From positions 1 to 64,000 of the forward strand of contig JAHDCS010000001.1 of assembly GCA_020629755.1 (NCBI GenBank): a stretch of 64,000 nucleotides of DNA, given 5' to 3'. Position numbers and translations under genes: made by a program. The DNA comes from Flavobacteriales bacterium (GTDB taxonomy: Bacteria; Bacteroidota; Bacteroidia; Flavobacteriales_G; JALEGO01). Below, piece after piece: positions 44,347-54,793 of the stretch (positions are counted from its first letter, which is position 1; every line of letters begins with the position of its first letter). Under the pieces are notes generated by a model. The model did no database searches and was not told where the DNA came from. It saw nothing but the letters and a program-made list of their open reading frames with translations.

Positions 44347-46408
44347 AAAACACAGAAATATTGAAAAAACCATTGTTTTAAGAGTATACCTACTCTTTAT
44401 TGGCCTGTGTGTATTTGCGGTTTCAATTCTGTATAAAGTCATTCAAATTCAAGTACGAGAAGGCGATAAACTTAATAGCTTATTTGAGAAAAAAAATATC
44501 GCCCTAAAAAACATCGAAGCCATTAGAGGAAATATTTACGCCTCAGACAAACAACTGCTTTCAACATCTATTCCTATTTATGACATTCGTTTTGACACGC
44601 GTGCCGACGGGCTATCAAAGCAAGAAATTTTAAAAAACATTAGCGCCTTAGCGGAAAAATTATCTGCGACATTTAAAGACAAAAGCACCTCTGAATACAA
44701 AAACACCCTTAAAGAAGCCGTGCGTCAAAAAAGCCGGTACCATTTAATTCAGCGTAATATATCATACAGCACACTTCAGAAAGTAAAGCAATTTCCAATT
44801 TTTAACAAAGGACGGTTTAAGGGGGGATTGATTATTGAGCGTAAAAGTAAACGGGCAAAACCATACAAAGCACTCGCCTCTAGAACTATTGGATACAAAA
44901 GCGCCCATGCCGCCGTAGGGATTGAAGGCGCGTATAATGAGGTTTTAGCTGGCACGCAAGGCAAACGTGTAATGAAACGCTTGAGTGGAGGGGTTTGGAT
45001 GCCTTTAAATCAAGGCAATGAAATTGACCCAAAAGACGGATACGATGTGCGCACTACCTTAGATGTTAACCTTCAAGATGTTGCGCATCAAGCATTAGAA
45101 GAACAACTTAAAAAACACAATGCCGACCATGGCTGCGTGGTCCTTATAGAAGTTCAAACAGGTGATATAAAGGCTATTGTAAACCTTTCGAGAAACCAAA
45201 AAGGTTCTTACAGTGAAAAATACAACTACGCCGTAGGAGAAAGTACTGAGCCAGGATCAACATTCAAGCTTGCCTCTATCGCTGTTGCGCTTGAGGATGG
45301 TTATATAGATCCTAATGATTCTATTGAAACAGGAGGTGGCTCTCAAAAATTTCACAATGCTACCATGCGAGATTCTCGTGCTGGAGGCTATGGAAAAATA
45401 ACGCTACAAAATGCCATTGAGGTCTCTTCAAATATTGCCGTTGCGAAAACCATTGTTGATCACTACCAAAATAATCCTCAAAAATTTATTAATGGGCTTT
45501 ACAAAATGGGCTTAAACAAAAAAACAGGAATTGAAATTTCAGGAGAAGGAACTCCTTATATTAAATCTGTAGACAAAGACTGGTCCGGTATTTCTTTACC
45601 CTGGATTTCTCATGGCTATGAGATCAGCTTAACACCCCTTCAAATACTTACATTTTATAACGCTATCGCCAACAATGGCGTGATGGTAAAACCTCGGTTA
45701 GTCACAGAGATTCTTGACAAAGAACAAGTGATTAGGCAAATAGAAAAAGAAGTATTGAATCCTAAGATTTGTAGTCAAAAAACCATCGATCATCTTAAAA
45801 ATATGTTGATAGGAGTAGTTGAAAATGGCACTGCTAAAAACCTAAGAAACAGCTATTTCAAAATAGCTGGAAAAACAGGAACCGCGCAAATTTATAATGA
45901 AAAATACGGCTATGAATACGATTCTAAAGTATCCTATCAGGCTTCTTTTGCAGGGTACTTTCCGGCTGAAAACCCTAAATATTCATGCATTGTGGTTGTG
46001 AACGCCCCTTCTAACAACGTGTATTATGGTAATCTAGTGGCAGGACCTATTTTTAAAGAATTAGCAGACAAAGTTTACGCCACAAGCATTGAATTACATC
46101 CAGAAATCATAAAAGAAACCACGCATCCCCTCTATCCTAAAACAACCAAATTAATGCCTCAAGATGAAACTGTTTTAAAGGATAAACTTGGTGATGTAGC
46201 TGGCTTAAAGCATATCGCTATCTCTAAAACAGCTTACAATACTATCCCAAACACCACCGGAATGACCCTAAAAGACGCTATGTATCTTCTTGAATTAAAA
46301 GGATACACGGTGCAATTCAGCGGAAAAGGAAAAGTTAAAACACAAAAACTAATAGATAACAACGGGCAGGCAGACGAACCAAAAACCATTCATTTAACCT
46401 TATCGTGA
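44336..46408 (+). CDS. ftsI: Division transpeptidase FtsI (PBP3/SpoVD type) with PASTA domain
   Basis: 690 residues from a TTG at 44336 overlapping ftsL. One N-terminal membrane helix, a pedestal domain, then the transpeptidase: active Ser in EPGSTFKLAS (Ser near residue 308), SSN near 365 and KTGTAQ near 512. A C-terminal PASTA-like domain begins at NTTGMTLKDAMYLLELKGYT (about 635-690). It cross-links septal peptidoglycan with FtsW. It ends in a 4-bp overlap with the murE GTG. Confidence 0.95.
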   Translation: MTPKKHRNIEKTIVLRVYLLFIGLCVFAVSILYKVIQIQVREGDKLNSLFEKKNIALKNIEAIRGNIYASDKQLLSTSIPIYDIRFDTRADGLSKQEILKNISALAEKLSATFKDKSTSEYKNTLKEAVRQKSRYHLIQRNISYSTLQKVKQFPIFNKGRFKGGLIIERKSKRAKPYKALASRTIGYKSAHAAVGIEGAYNEVLAGTQGKRVMKRLSGGVWMPLNQGNEIDPKDGYDVRTTLDVNLQDVAHQALEEQLKKHNADHGCVVLIEVQTGDIKAIVNLSRNQKGSYSEKYNYAVGESTEPGSTFKLASIAVALEDGYIDPNDSIETGGGSQKFHNATMRDSRAGGYGKITLQNAIEVSSNIAVAKTIVDHYQNNPQKFINGLYKMGLNKKTGIEISGEGTPYIKSVDKDWSGISLPWISHGYEISLTPLQILTFYNAIANNGVMVKPRLVTEILDKEQVIRQIEKEVLNPKICSQKTIDHLKNMLIGVVENGTAKNLRNSYFKIAGKTGTAQIYNEKYGYEYDSKVSYQASFAGYFPAENPKYSCIVVVNAPSNNVYYGNLVAGPIFKELADKVYATSIELHPEIIKETTHPLYPKTTKLMPQDETVLKDKLGDVAGLKHIAISKTAYNTIPNTTGMTLKDAMYLLELKGYTVQFSGKGKVKTQKLIDNNGQADEPKTIHLTLS

Positions 46409-47859
46409 ACGTTTTAAAAGACATATTATACAAATCGGGCATCGAAGAAGTCTATGGCGATCTGAATATTAAAACGCCGCACCTGTGCTTTGACTCCAGA
46501 AAAGCAAAAAAACAAAGCACCTATATTGCCATTAAAGGATCTCAAATAGACGGACACTCCTTTATTTCAAATGCCATTAAAAATGGTGCCTCTGCCGTAA
46601 TCTGTGAGGAGTTCCCTTCAAAAAAAGACGCCAGTGTTACCTATGTTAAAGTTCAAAACGCCCGAAAAGCACTAGGCCAAATGGCTTCTAATTTTTACGA
46701 TTGTCCGTCTGAAAAAATAATACTTGTTGGCATTACGGGAACCAATGGCAAGTCAACCTGTGCGACCCTACTATATCAACTATTTAGTGAACTTGGGCAT
46801 GATTGCGGATTAATATCAACCATTGAATACAAAGTCGGAACTTCGGCAATAAAAGCTACACATACCACACCTGACCCCATCACCTTAAATAAGCTTTTAG
46901 CGGAGATGGTAAAGCAAAATTGCTCACATTGTTTTATGGAGGTAAGCTCTCATGCGGTTGACCAGTGCCGTATAGAAGGCTTAGTTTTTTCTGGAGGGAT
47001 TTTCACTAATATCACACACGACCATTTAGATTACCACAAGACCTTTTCTGCTTATTTAAAGGCGAAACAAATGTTTTTTGACATGATTCCTGCCTCTGGT
47101 TTCGCTTTGTATAATGCCGACGATAAAAACGGACATGTCATGGTGCAAAATAGCCAAGCAAACACCTATAGTTACAGCATTAAATCAATGTCTGATTATA
47201 GAGCTAAAATTGTTGAAATGACCCTAGAGGGCATTAATCTCCATGTCAATAATCACGAGGTATGGCTTCGTTTAACGGGTACTTTTAACGCCTACAATGC
47301 GCTAAGTGTTTACGCTACTACTTTATTATTGGGCATCGCTGAAGATAAGGCTTTATTGGCCCTAAGTAATTTAAAAGGGGCTGAAGGGCGGTTTGAAGTG
47401 CTTCAGAAAAAACAAAAAACCGTCATCATTGATTATGCGCACACACCAGACGCTCTGAAAAATGTACTTGAAACCATACATGATGTTAAACCCGAGCACC
47501 ATCATATTACTACTATTGTTGGATGTGGTGGCAATAGAGATGCGGCAAAAAGGCCAAAAATGGCCAGAATTGCAGCCGACTACTCCTATCGGGTTATTTT
47601 AACCTCAGACAACCCAAGAGACGAAGATCCTGATCAGATTATTGAAGAGATGCTTAAAGGCATTACCCCTAAGCAGTCTCTTAAAACATTAGCCATATCA
47701 AATCGCAAAGAGGCTATCAGAACAGCCTTGCAAATGGCCACTGAACAAGACATTGTTTTAGTCGCGGGAAAAGGGCATGAAAAATACCAAGAAATTGCTG
47801 GAATAAAGCATCCGTTTAGTGATCTTGAAATTGTTGAATCTTACTTAAATCTATTGTAA
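46405..47859 (+). CDS. murE: UDP-MurNAc-L-Ala-D-Glu:meso-DAP ligase MurE
   Basis: 484 residues from a GTG. The Mur-ligase P-loop is [15 protein letters not shown] near residue 111, with [13 protein letters not shown] and the invariant lysine region [28 protein letters not shown] carries the DNPR motif of ligases that add meso-diaminopimelate rather than lysine. murF, which usually follows in Proteobacteria, is absent here, as in other Bacteroidota. Confidence 0.97.
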   Translation: MNVLKDILYKSGIEEVYGDLNIKTPHLCFDSRKAKKQSTYIAIKGSQIDGHSFISNAIKNGASAVICEEFPSKKDASVTYVKVQNARKALGQMASNFYDCPSEKIILVGITGTNGKSTCATLLYQLFSELGHDCGLISTIEYKVGTSAIKATHTTPDPITLNKLLAEMVKQNCSHCFMEVSSHAVDQCRIEGLVFSGGIFTNITHDHLDYHKTFSAYLKAKQMFFDMIPASGFALYNADDKNGHVMVQNSQANTYSYSIKSMSDYRAKIVEMTLEGINLHVNNHEVWLRLTGTFNAYNALSVYATTLLLGIAEDKALLALSNLKGAEGRFEVLQKKQKTVIIDYAHTPDALKNVLETIHDVKPEHHHITTIVGCGGNRDAAKRPKMARIAADYSYRVILTSDNPRDEDPDQIIEEMLKGITPKQSLKTLAISNRKEAIRTALQMATEQDIVLVAGKGHEKYQEIAGIKHPFSDLEIVESYLNLL

Positions 47860-49076
47860 TGCTTTATCATCTGTTTCATTATTTAGAACATCTCAGTATT
47901 CCGGGTGCGGGCGTGTTTCAATATTTGAGTTTTAGAGCACTGATGGCTGTAGTATTATCACTACTTATATCGCTTGTTTTTGGAAAGCGCTTAATTGCTT
48001 TTTTACAAAAAAAACTAATCGGCGAAACCATTCGTGACTTAGGCCTTGAGGGTCAAATACAAAAAAAAGGCACCCCAACCATGGGAGGTGTCATTATTTT
48101 ATTAAGTCTTTTACTGCCCACACTTTTATTTGCTGACATTTTTAATGTGTATGTACAGCTGCTCATTGCCACAACACTTATTCTAGGATCTGTGGGTTTT
48201 GCCGACGATTATATCAAAGTGTTTAAAAAAAATAAAGAAGGGTTGTCTGGCAGATTTAAAATAATCGGACAAATCAGTGTTGGGATCATGGTAAGTGTCA
48301 CTCTGTATTTTTCATCTAACACGTATGTAAAAACCGAAAAACAAAACTACATACCTACCACAAAAAATCAATTAAAAGACAGGTGGATCAAAAATCAAGA
48401 CCCCATAACTACCATTCCGTTTATAAAAAACAATCAGTTCAATTACGGTTGGATTGGAAAAATCTCTAAAAACCACAAAGAGAAAATCGCTTGGTTGGCC
48501 TATGCTTTAATCATTATTATTGTAGTTACAGCTGTATCAAATGGTGCAAATTTAACGGATGGCCTTGATGGTTTAGCGACTGGAGTTTCTGCTGTTGTTG
48601 GGCTTACCCTTGGCGTGCTTGCCTATGTGTCAGGCAACTACATTTTCGCTGATTATTTAAATATTATGTTTATCCCTCAAAGTGGTGAATTAGTGATCTT
48701 TATTGCGGCTTTTGTAGGGGCTTGCATTGGTTTTTTGTGGTATAATTCATACCCGGCTCAGGTGTTTATGGGGGATACAGGCAGTTTAACCATTGGAGGG
48801 ATTATAGCTGTGTTTGCTATTGTAATTCGCAAAGAACTTTTAATCCCGCTTTTGTGTGGCATTTTTCTTATTGAAAACCTCTCTGTTGTATTGCAAGTGA
48901 GTTGGTTTAAGTATACCCGCAAAAAATACGGCGAAGGGAGAAGGATATTTTTAATGTCGCCCTTGCACCATCACTACCAAAAAAAAGGCATCCACGAAGC
49001 CAAAATAGTAGCCCGATTTTGGATCACGAGCATTCTTTTAGCGGTTTTAACCATCATTACACTTAAGTTGAGATAA
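47859..49076 (+). CDS. mraY: Phospho-MurNAc-pentapeptide transferase MraY
   Basis: 405 residues, about ten membrane helices. Conserved loops are [40 protein letters not shown] and the histidine loop [13 protein letters not shown] loop of about 40 residues after KTEKQNYIP is longer than in Proteobacteria, a form common in this phylum. It makes lipid I at the inner membrane. One base overlaps murE; murD follows after 2 bp. Confidence 0.97.
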   Translation: MLYHLFHYLEHLSIPGAGVFQYLSFRALMAVVLSLLISLVFGKRLIAFLQKKLIGETIRDLGLEGQIQKKGTPTMGGVIILLSLLLPTLLFADIFNVYVQLLIATTLILGSVGFADDYIKVFKKNKEGLSGRFKIIGQISVGIMVSVTLYFSSNTYVKTEKQNYIPTTKNQLKDRWIKNQDPITTIPFIKNNQFNYGWIGKISKNHKEKIAWLAYALIIIIVVTAVSNGANLTDGLDGLATGVSAVVGLTLGVLAYVSGNYIFADYLNIMFIPQSGELVIFIAAFVGACIGFLWYNSYPAQVFMGDTGSLTIGGIIAVFAIVIRKELLIPLLCGIFLIENLSVVLQVSWFKYTRKKYGEGRRIFLMSPLHHHYQKKGIHEAKIVARFWITSILLAVLTIITLKLR

Positions 49077-49078
49077 CA

Positions 49079-50428
49079 TTGCAGAAAAGCACAAAAAATA
49101 TCATTGTTTTAGGGGCTGGAAGAAGCGGGGTTTGGGCAGCTATTTTTGCTAAAGAAAAAGGATTTAATGTGTTTGTTTCGGACGCTAATAGCATTGCAAA
49201 AAAATATAAATCCTTATTAGAAGAACATCAAATTGCTTTTGAAGAAAATACGCACTCTTTAAGTCTGATCACAAAAGCAGATCTGATTATCAAAAGCCCA
49301 GGGATTCCGAATAACACTGAAGTTATCAAAACAGCGCTTGCTCAAAATAAAGAGGTTATATCAGATATTGCATTTGCACTTCGGTACTCTAAGGCAAAAG
49401 TAATTGCAATAACCGGCAGTAACGGCAAAACAACTACAACCATGTTGATTTACCATATTCTTAAAGCAGCACAATACAAGGTGGCTGTCGCAGGCAATAT
49501 GGAAGAAAGCATTTGTAAAGTACTTCTAAGAAATTTAGACATAGACTATTTGGTCTTAGAAATGAGCAGCTTTCAATTAGACGATACACCTTGTTTCAAA
49601 CCCTATATTGCCGTATTACTCAATATTACACCCGACCACCTCGATAGATACGAGAATAACTTTATGAATTATGCCAAATCCAAAATACAAATTACCATCC
49701 ACCAAAAAAAAACACAACACTTTATTTATAACCATGATGACCCAACCATTCAAACCTTAATTAAATCAACCCTTTTAAATGCTACAAAACACCCTATATC
49801 AATCAAAGAAAATGTAAAAGACGGAGGTTTTTTACACGAACAAAATATTCACACAAACACACAAAATCAATCATTTACTATGTCTATTTCAGATCTTGCC
49901 CTTCAAGGAAAACACAATTACTACAACTCTTTAGCCGCAGCTGTCGCCAGCCAGTTGTTAGACATTAGAAAGCCTAGCATTAAAGCGTCTTTAATGAATT
50001 ATCAAAATCAACCACACCGCATGGAATTTGTCGCTAAAATTCATGGTGTAGAATACATAAATGATTCTAAAGCCACTAATGTAAATGCCGCCTGGTATGC
50101 CCTAGAATCTATAAACAGCCCCATTATATGGATTGCTGGAGGCAAAGACAAAGGCAATGATTACAAAGAACTTGCGCCGCTTGTCAAACAAAAAGTAAAA
50201 TCTATTATCTGTTTAGGAAAAGAAAATCAAAAGCTTCATAGTGCTTTTGAAGGCATGGTCGATCAAATTATTGATACAGATACTGCCTATAAAGCAGTGC
50301 AAGCAGCTTACAAACTTGCTGAGAAAAACGACATCGTATTACTCTCTCCTTGTTGTGCCAGTTTTGACTTATTTGAAGATTACAAAGACAGAGGCGATCA
50401 ATTCAAAGAAGCCGTAAGAGCACTCTAG
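49079..50428 (+). CDS. murD: UDP-MurNAc-L-alanine:D-glutamate ligase MurD
   Basis: 449 residues from a TTG start (49079), 2 bp after mraY. N-terminal Rossmann-like GAGRSGVWAAIFAKEKGF, Mur P-loop ITGSNGKTTTTMLIY near residue 108, EMSSFQLDDTP, and the C-terminal NDSKATNVNAAWYAL and SPCCASFDLFEDYKDRG blocks. It adds D-glutamate to the cytoplasmic precursor. Confidence 0.97.
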   Translation: MQKSTKNIIVLGAGRSGVWAAIFAKEKGFNVFVSDANSIAKKYKSLLEEHQIAFEENTHSLSLITKADLIIKSPGIPNNTEVIKTALAQNKEVISDIAFALRYSKAKVIAITGSNGKTTTTMLIYHILKAAQYKVAVAGNMEESICKVLLRNLDIDYLVLEMSSFQLDDTPCFKPYIAVLLNITPDHLDRYENNFMNYAKSKIQITIHQKKTQHFIYNHDDPTIQTLIKSTLLNATKHPISIKENVKDGGFLHEQNIHTNTQNQSFTMSISDLALQGKHNYYNSLAAAVASQLLDIRKPSIKASLMNYQNQPHRMEFVAKIHGVEYINDSKATNVNAAWYALESINSPIIWIAGGKDKGNDYKELAPLVKQKVKSIICLGKENQKLHSAFEGMVDQIIDTDTAYKAVQAAYKLAEKNDIVLLSPCCASFDLFEDYKDRGDQFKEAVRAL

Positions 50429-50429
50429 A

Positions 50430-51605
50430 ATGCTGTCTAAAATAAATATTCAGGGCGACAAAGGCATCTGGACCATTGTAACGCTTTTAGCTCTCATCTC
50501 TTTATTGGTGGTCTACAGCTCAATTGTGACGCTTGCAGATAAACATCATCAAGGCAATACGTTTTATTATTTATTCAGACATGGCGTATTTCTAAGTGTT
50601 GGACTAAGCATTATTTACTGGGTATCACGCATTAAATTTAAGTACTTCTCTAAATTTTCTTTACTGGCCATCTACACCAGCATCCCTTTACTGGCCTACA
50701 CATTATTTGGCGGTACCAATATTAATCAGGCCTCAAGATGGATCACTTTGCCTATTATTAACCAAACCTTTCAAACCTCAGATTTTGCTAAACTTGCATT
50801 AATCATGTATGTGGCGCGTACACTAGCTGTTCGCCAATTTGAAATCAACAATTACAAAGAGCTTATATTACACTTAATTTTACCCATCGTTATTGTGTGT
50901 GGATTAATTTTTCCGGCCAATTTATCTACGGCAACCGTTTTATTTGCAAGCGCGCTCTCATTGATGTTTGTAGGCAGAGTATCTCTACGTTTACTAATAG
51001 CAACAATTACCGTAATTCTGATTGGATTTTCTGGTTTGTTTTTTATCGGAAAATCGTATCCTGAATTTTTACCTACACGTTTTAATACCTGGGTAAATCG
51101 AATAGAAAACTTTACACAAGCCGAACATCAAACAGAAGAAACCGCCGGCAATTACCAGGCTATAAATGCCAAAATTGCCATTGCTAGAGGGGGGCTCACA
51201 GGGGTTGGTCCAGGCAAAAGTGTGCAAAGAAATGTATTGCCTCATCCGTATTCTGACTTCATCTATGCGATAGTCATTGAAGAGTATGGGGTATTCGGGG
51301 GGATTGGGTTACTTATTTTATACATGCTTTTTTTATTTAGATGTGTAATTGTAATTCTTAAAGCAAACAGTGTATTTGGCAAACTATTAGTGTGTGGGAT
51401 TGGATTTCTTATGGTATTTCAAGCTTTGATTAACATGGGGGTTACCAGCGGGCTTTTGCCTGTAACCGGACAACCTTTGCCTCTTATAAGCATGGGGGGC
51501 ACCTCAATTTGGTTTACCTGCTTGTCTATTGGGATTATTTTAAGTGTAAGTGCTTCGTCTAGCCCTACTAAATCTGTCACGCGTAAAACTACGTCTAATG
51601 ACTAA
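50430..51605 (+). CDS. ftsW: Septal peptidoglycan glycosyltransferase FtsW (SEDS family)
   Basis: 391 residues, about ten membrane helices. SEDS marks: GGTNINQASRWITLP, QTSDFAKLALIMYVAR, the catalytic-loop ARGGLTGVGPGKS and HPYSDFIYAIVIEEYG, and PVTGQPLPLISMGGTS near the C-terminus. It polymerises lipid II with FtsI. It overlaps murG by 8 bp. It holds one GGGGGGAT octamer plus two G6-C runs. Confidence 0.97.
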   Translation: MLSKINIQGDKGIWTIVTLLALISLLVVYSSIVTLADKHHQGNTFYYLFRHGVFLSVGLSIIYWVSRIKFKYFSKFSLLAIYTSIPLLAYTLFGGTNINQASRWITLPIINQTFQTSDFAKLALIMYVARTLAVRQFEINNYKELILHLILPIVIVCGLIFPANLSTATVLFASALSLMFVGRVSLRLLIATITVILIGFSGLFFIGKSYPEFLPTRFNTWVNRIENFTQAEHQTEETAGNYQAINAKIAIARGGLTGVGPGKSVQRNVLPHPYSDFIYAIVIEEYGVFGGIGLLILYMLFLFRCVIVILKANSVFGKLLVCGIGFLMVFQALINMGVTSGLLPVTGQPLPLISMGGTSIWFTCLSIGIILSVSASSSPTKSVTRKTTSND

Positions 51606-52692
51606 TCCAACTTTGATTATAAGCGGAGGCGGAACAGGCGGGCATATTTTTCCGGCCCTAGCGATTGCAGACTACATTAAACACAAAGCGCCTAAAACCC
51701 ATATTCTATTTGTGGGCGCCAAAGGCAAAATGGAAATGGACAAAATCCCCCAAAAAGGATACCCTATTGTGGGCCTACCCATACGGGGCTTTAGCCGCTC
51801 ATCTTTCTTTAAAAACATAAGCCTACCTTTTCGTTTGATCTACAGTCTATTACAATGCTTCAGAATTCTTAAAAAGCATAAACCTTCTATAGTAGTAGGT
51901 GTAGGTGGCTATGCTTCAGGACCTTTATTATGGGTGGCGCAAAGCCTGAATATCCCCACATTAATTCAAGAACAAAACTCATACGCTGGGCTTACCAATA
52001 AAAAACTAGGTAAAAAAGCCACTTATATTTGCGCTGCTTACCAAGAGGTTCAGGCCTTTTTCCCTAACAAGACTATTCTTCATACGGGCAATCCGATTCG
52101 TAAAGAGATTCGCACAGGCGTATCCAAAAAAGAAGCCTTACACGCTTTAGGTCTTAAAAACGATAAGAAAACACTCTTTATCATGGGCGGCTCTTTAGGG
52201 GCTAAGAGCATCAACCAAGCCACTGAGTATATGCTAAAAAAAATAGACTTATCAGAGATCCAAATCATATGGCAAACCGGAAAGTTGTATTATGACACTT
52301 TAAAATCTAGAGTACCTGAAAACCAAGACATTCATCTCTACCCATTTATTGAACAAATGGCTGTCGTATATGCTGCCGCTGACCTTGTGATTTCTAGAGC
52401 TGGCGCCTTGAGTATATCTGAACTCCAACACTTGGCTAAACCTAGTATTTTAATCCCTTCGCCAAACGTTGCAGAAGACCATCAAACCAAAAATGCGCTC
52501 GCACTAGTAAAACAGAAAGCTGCCGTATTAATCCCTGATCATAAAGCCAAAGAAAATTTAGCAAAAGTAGTGGCTCAAACCATTCATGACAATCAGGCTT
52601 TACATGCTCTTTCTACACATATAAAACAGATGGATCGCCCTGATGCACTTGAACAGATCGGAAAAATTTTACGCTCACACCTTAGCGCATGA
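51598..52692 (+). CDS. murG: Lipid II synthase MurG
   Basis: 364 residues from the ATG at 51598 inside the ftsW end (a reading from 51550 is too long). The N-terminal GGGTGGHIFPALAIA is the family signature; GVGGYASGP, GNPIRKEIR and the GT-B C-terminal ISRAGALSISELQHLAKP follow. It adds GlcNAc to lipid I at the membrane. It overlaps murC by 4 bp. Confidence 0.97.
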   Translation: MTNPTLIISGGGTGGHIFPALAIADYIKHKAPKTHILFVGAKGKMEMDKIPQKGYPIVGLPIRGFSRSSFFKNISLPFRLIYSLLQCFRILKKHKPSIVVGVGGYASGPLLWVAQSLNIPTLIQEQNSYAGLTNKKLGKKATYICAAYQEVQAFFPNKTILHTGNPIRKEIRTGVSKKEALHALGLKNDKKTLFIMGGSLGAKSINQATEYMLKKIDLSEIQIIWQTGKLYYDTLKSRVPENQDIHLYPFIEQMAVVYAAADLVISRAGALSISELQHLAKPSILIPSPNVAEDHQTKNALALVKQKAAVLIPDHKAKENLAKVVAQTIHDNQALHALSTHIKQMDRPDALEQIGKILRSHLSA

Positions 52693-54002
52693 ATGCATTA
52701 GAAAACATAAAACATGTATTTTTTGTTGGGATTGGAGGGATTGGCATGTCGGCTTTAGCGCGCTATTTTTTAAAAAAGGGGGCGTGTGTTTACGGCTACG
52801 ATCAAAACAAAACTGCTTTAACTCAAGAACTTGAAAAACAAGGTGCTGTTATTTATTATCAAACACACTTAAAGGCTATTGAACGCCCCATAGACTTAGT
52901 GGTGATTACTCCGGCAATTCCAGATACAAATCTATTTATTTCCTATGCTAAAGCACAAGACATCCCCCTAAAAAAAAGAGCAGAAGTATTAGGACTAATT
53001 TCAAGGGATTATAAAACAATTGCTGTGGCAGGCACACACGGAAAAACAAGCACCAGCGCTATCATTGCAGATGCTTTACATAAAAGTGATCTGGGATGCA
53101 CTGCATTTATTGGAGGGATATTAACAGAATATAACACCAACTTTTTATACAATGACCAAAGCCCTTATCTGGTAGTTGAGGCCGATGAATTCGATCGCTC
53201 TTTTCTCCATTTAAACCCATGGATTAGCATTATTGGATCTATAGAAGCAGACCATTTAGACATCTATGAAAATCAAGAGTACTTTACAGCGTCTTTTATA
53301 GAATTTGCAAGATTAACACAAGAAAAATTAATTGTACACCATCCCCTTAAGAGCCTGTTTAATCATCCCTTGCAAACGTTTAGCACACGTAACAAAACGG
53401 CTGATTTGTTTTCAAGCTATCCGGTTGTAAATAAAGAAATAAGTATTCATCCTCGATTACCAGGTGAGCACAATTTACTGAATACTTTAGCGGCAGTATT
53501 AGCTTTAGAAACACTCGGATTAAAAAGAAAAGTTGTTCAGTCTCTACTCAATGACTTTAAAGGCGTTAAACGCCGATTTGAATACGTTTTAAATACACCA
53601 GAGGCAGTTGTAATAGACGATTACGCTCATCATCCAACAGAAATAAAATACGCCATTCAAACAGCAAGAGATAGGCATCCTGAAAAACCACTAACTGTTG
53701 TGTTTCAACCGCATTTATTTTCTAGAACAAGAGATTTTATGGATGATTTTGCCTTAGAATTACGTAGAGCAGACACTCTTTTTCTATTAGATATATATCC
53801 TGCTAGAGAATCCCCCATAGAAGGAATCAATAGCCAGGTATTATGTGACAAAATAAGCCCATATATCCCTGCAAAGTGCAGCACTAAAAAAACACTTACC
53901 AAGGATTTATCTAAGAAAAAACACCCTCTTATCTTGATTTTAGGTGCCGGCGATATTTATTTATGCATTGATAGGATCAAACAACACGTTTTAGCCCAAT
54001 GA
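52689..54002 (+). CDS. murC: UDP-N-acetylmuramate:L-alanine ligase MurC
   Basis: 437 residues. FVGIGGIGMSALARYF at the N-terminus, P-loop VAGTHGKTSTSAIIA near residue 114, EADEFDRSFLHL, and DDYAHHPTEIKYAIQ in the C-terminal domain. It starts the peptide stem by adding L-Ala. It overlaps ftsQ by 4 bp. No ddl gene follows here. Confidence 0.97.
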   Translation: MNALENIKHVFFVGIGGIGMSALARYFLKKGACVYGYDQNKTALTQELEKQGAVIYYQTHLKAIERPIDLVVITPAIPDTNLFISYAKAQDIPLKKRAEVLGLISRDYKTIAVAGTHGKTSTSAIIADALHKSDLGCTAFIGGILTEYNTNFLYNDQSPYLVVEADEFDRSFLHLNPWISIIGSIEADHLDIYENQEYFTASFIEFARLTQEKLIVHHPLKSLFNHPLQTFSTRNKTADLFSSYPVVNKEISIHPRLPGEHNLLNTLAAVLALETLGLKRKVVQSLLNDFKGVKRRFEYVLNTPEAVVIDDYAHHPTEIKYAIQTARDRHPEKPLTVVFQPHLFSRTRDFMDDFALELRRADTLFLLDIYPARESPIEGINSQVLCDKISPYIPAKCSTKKTLTKDLSKKKHPLILILGAGDIYLCIDRIKQHVLAQ

Positions 54003-54793
54003 AAAAACTAAAAAAAATAGCGCGCATAATTCTTTGGCTATTTGTGATTGGTGTTTTCATAGCTGGGTTAATCTATGCACATAAAAAAAGTGAGAAACAC
54101 CTACTTTCAAATATCCACATCAACTTTGAGAACACGCCTTTATTTTTAAATAAAAAAACAATTTTAGAAGCGCTTAAAAACAAGGGGGCAACACCTGGTG
54201 ACACCCTTAAAAATATTGATGTTTTTAAAATTGAAAGAAGCGTAAAACAAAACCCCTACGTTGAAACAATCAACGTTCATAAACGTTTGTCTGGAGATCT
54301 TTTCATAGATCTGAAAGAGCGCACAGCTATTGCCCGTTTAAAAAACAACTCTTTTGATGGTTTTTTAGACCTTACCGGCAAGGTATTGCCCCGCTCTAAA
54401 AGTTACGTCCCAAGACTTATTGTGATCAGCGGATCAATAGATTCTGTTTTCATTCACAATGCACCGTTAATAACTCAAGAAAAAAACAAGATAAACCCAA
54501 AGAGAAAAGATCTATTTTTAAGATTATTTAGATTTATCAGAGATATTTACCAAGACCCCTTTTGGTCTGCGCAAATTTCTCAGATACACATAAATAAAGA
54601 CAAAACCATAGAAATAACAACCTTGATGGGCAATCAACATATTCGTTTTGGAAGCATTGAAGCGCTGAGCCATAAGCTTAGAAAGTTAGAATTGCTCTAC
54701 CAAAAAGGATTTGTAAACACGGGATGGGATAAGTACCAAACAATAGATTTGCAGTATCAGGGTCAAATTGTATGTAAAAAAACACATGAGTAA
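53999..54793 (+). CDS. ftsQ: FtsQ/DivIB-type division protein
   Basis: 264 residues: a short cytoplasmic tail, one membrane helix (IILWLFVIGVFIAGLIYA), a POTRA-like segment (HINFENTPLFLNKKTILEAL, NPYVETINVHKRLSGDLFID) and a beta domain with RFGSIEALSHKLRKLELLYQ. Position between murC and ftsA and the topology identify FtsQ. It ends in an 8-bp overlap with ftsA. Confidence 0.9.
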   Translation: MKKLKKIARIILWLFVIGVFIAGLIYAHKKSEKHLLSNIHINFENTPLFLNKKTILEALKNKGATPGDTLKNIDVFKIERSVKQNPYVETINVHKRLSGDLFIDLKERTAIARLKNNSFDGFLDLTGKVLPRSKSYVPRLIVISGSIDSVFIHNAPLITQEKNKINPKRKDLFLRLFRFIRDIYQDPFWSAQISQIHINKDKTIEITTLMGNQHIRFGSIEALSHKLRKLELLYQKGFVNTGWDKYQTIDLQYQGQIVCKKTHE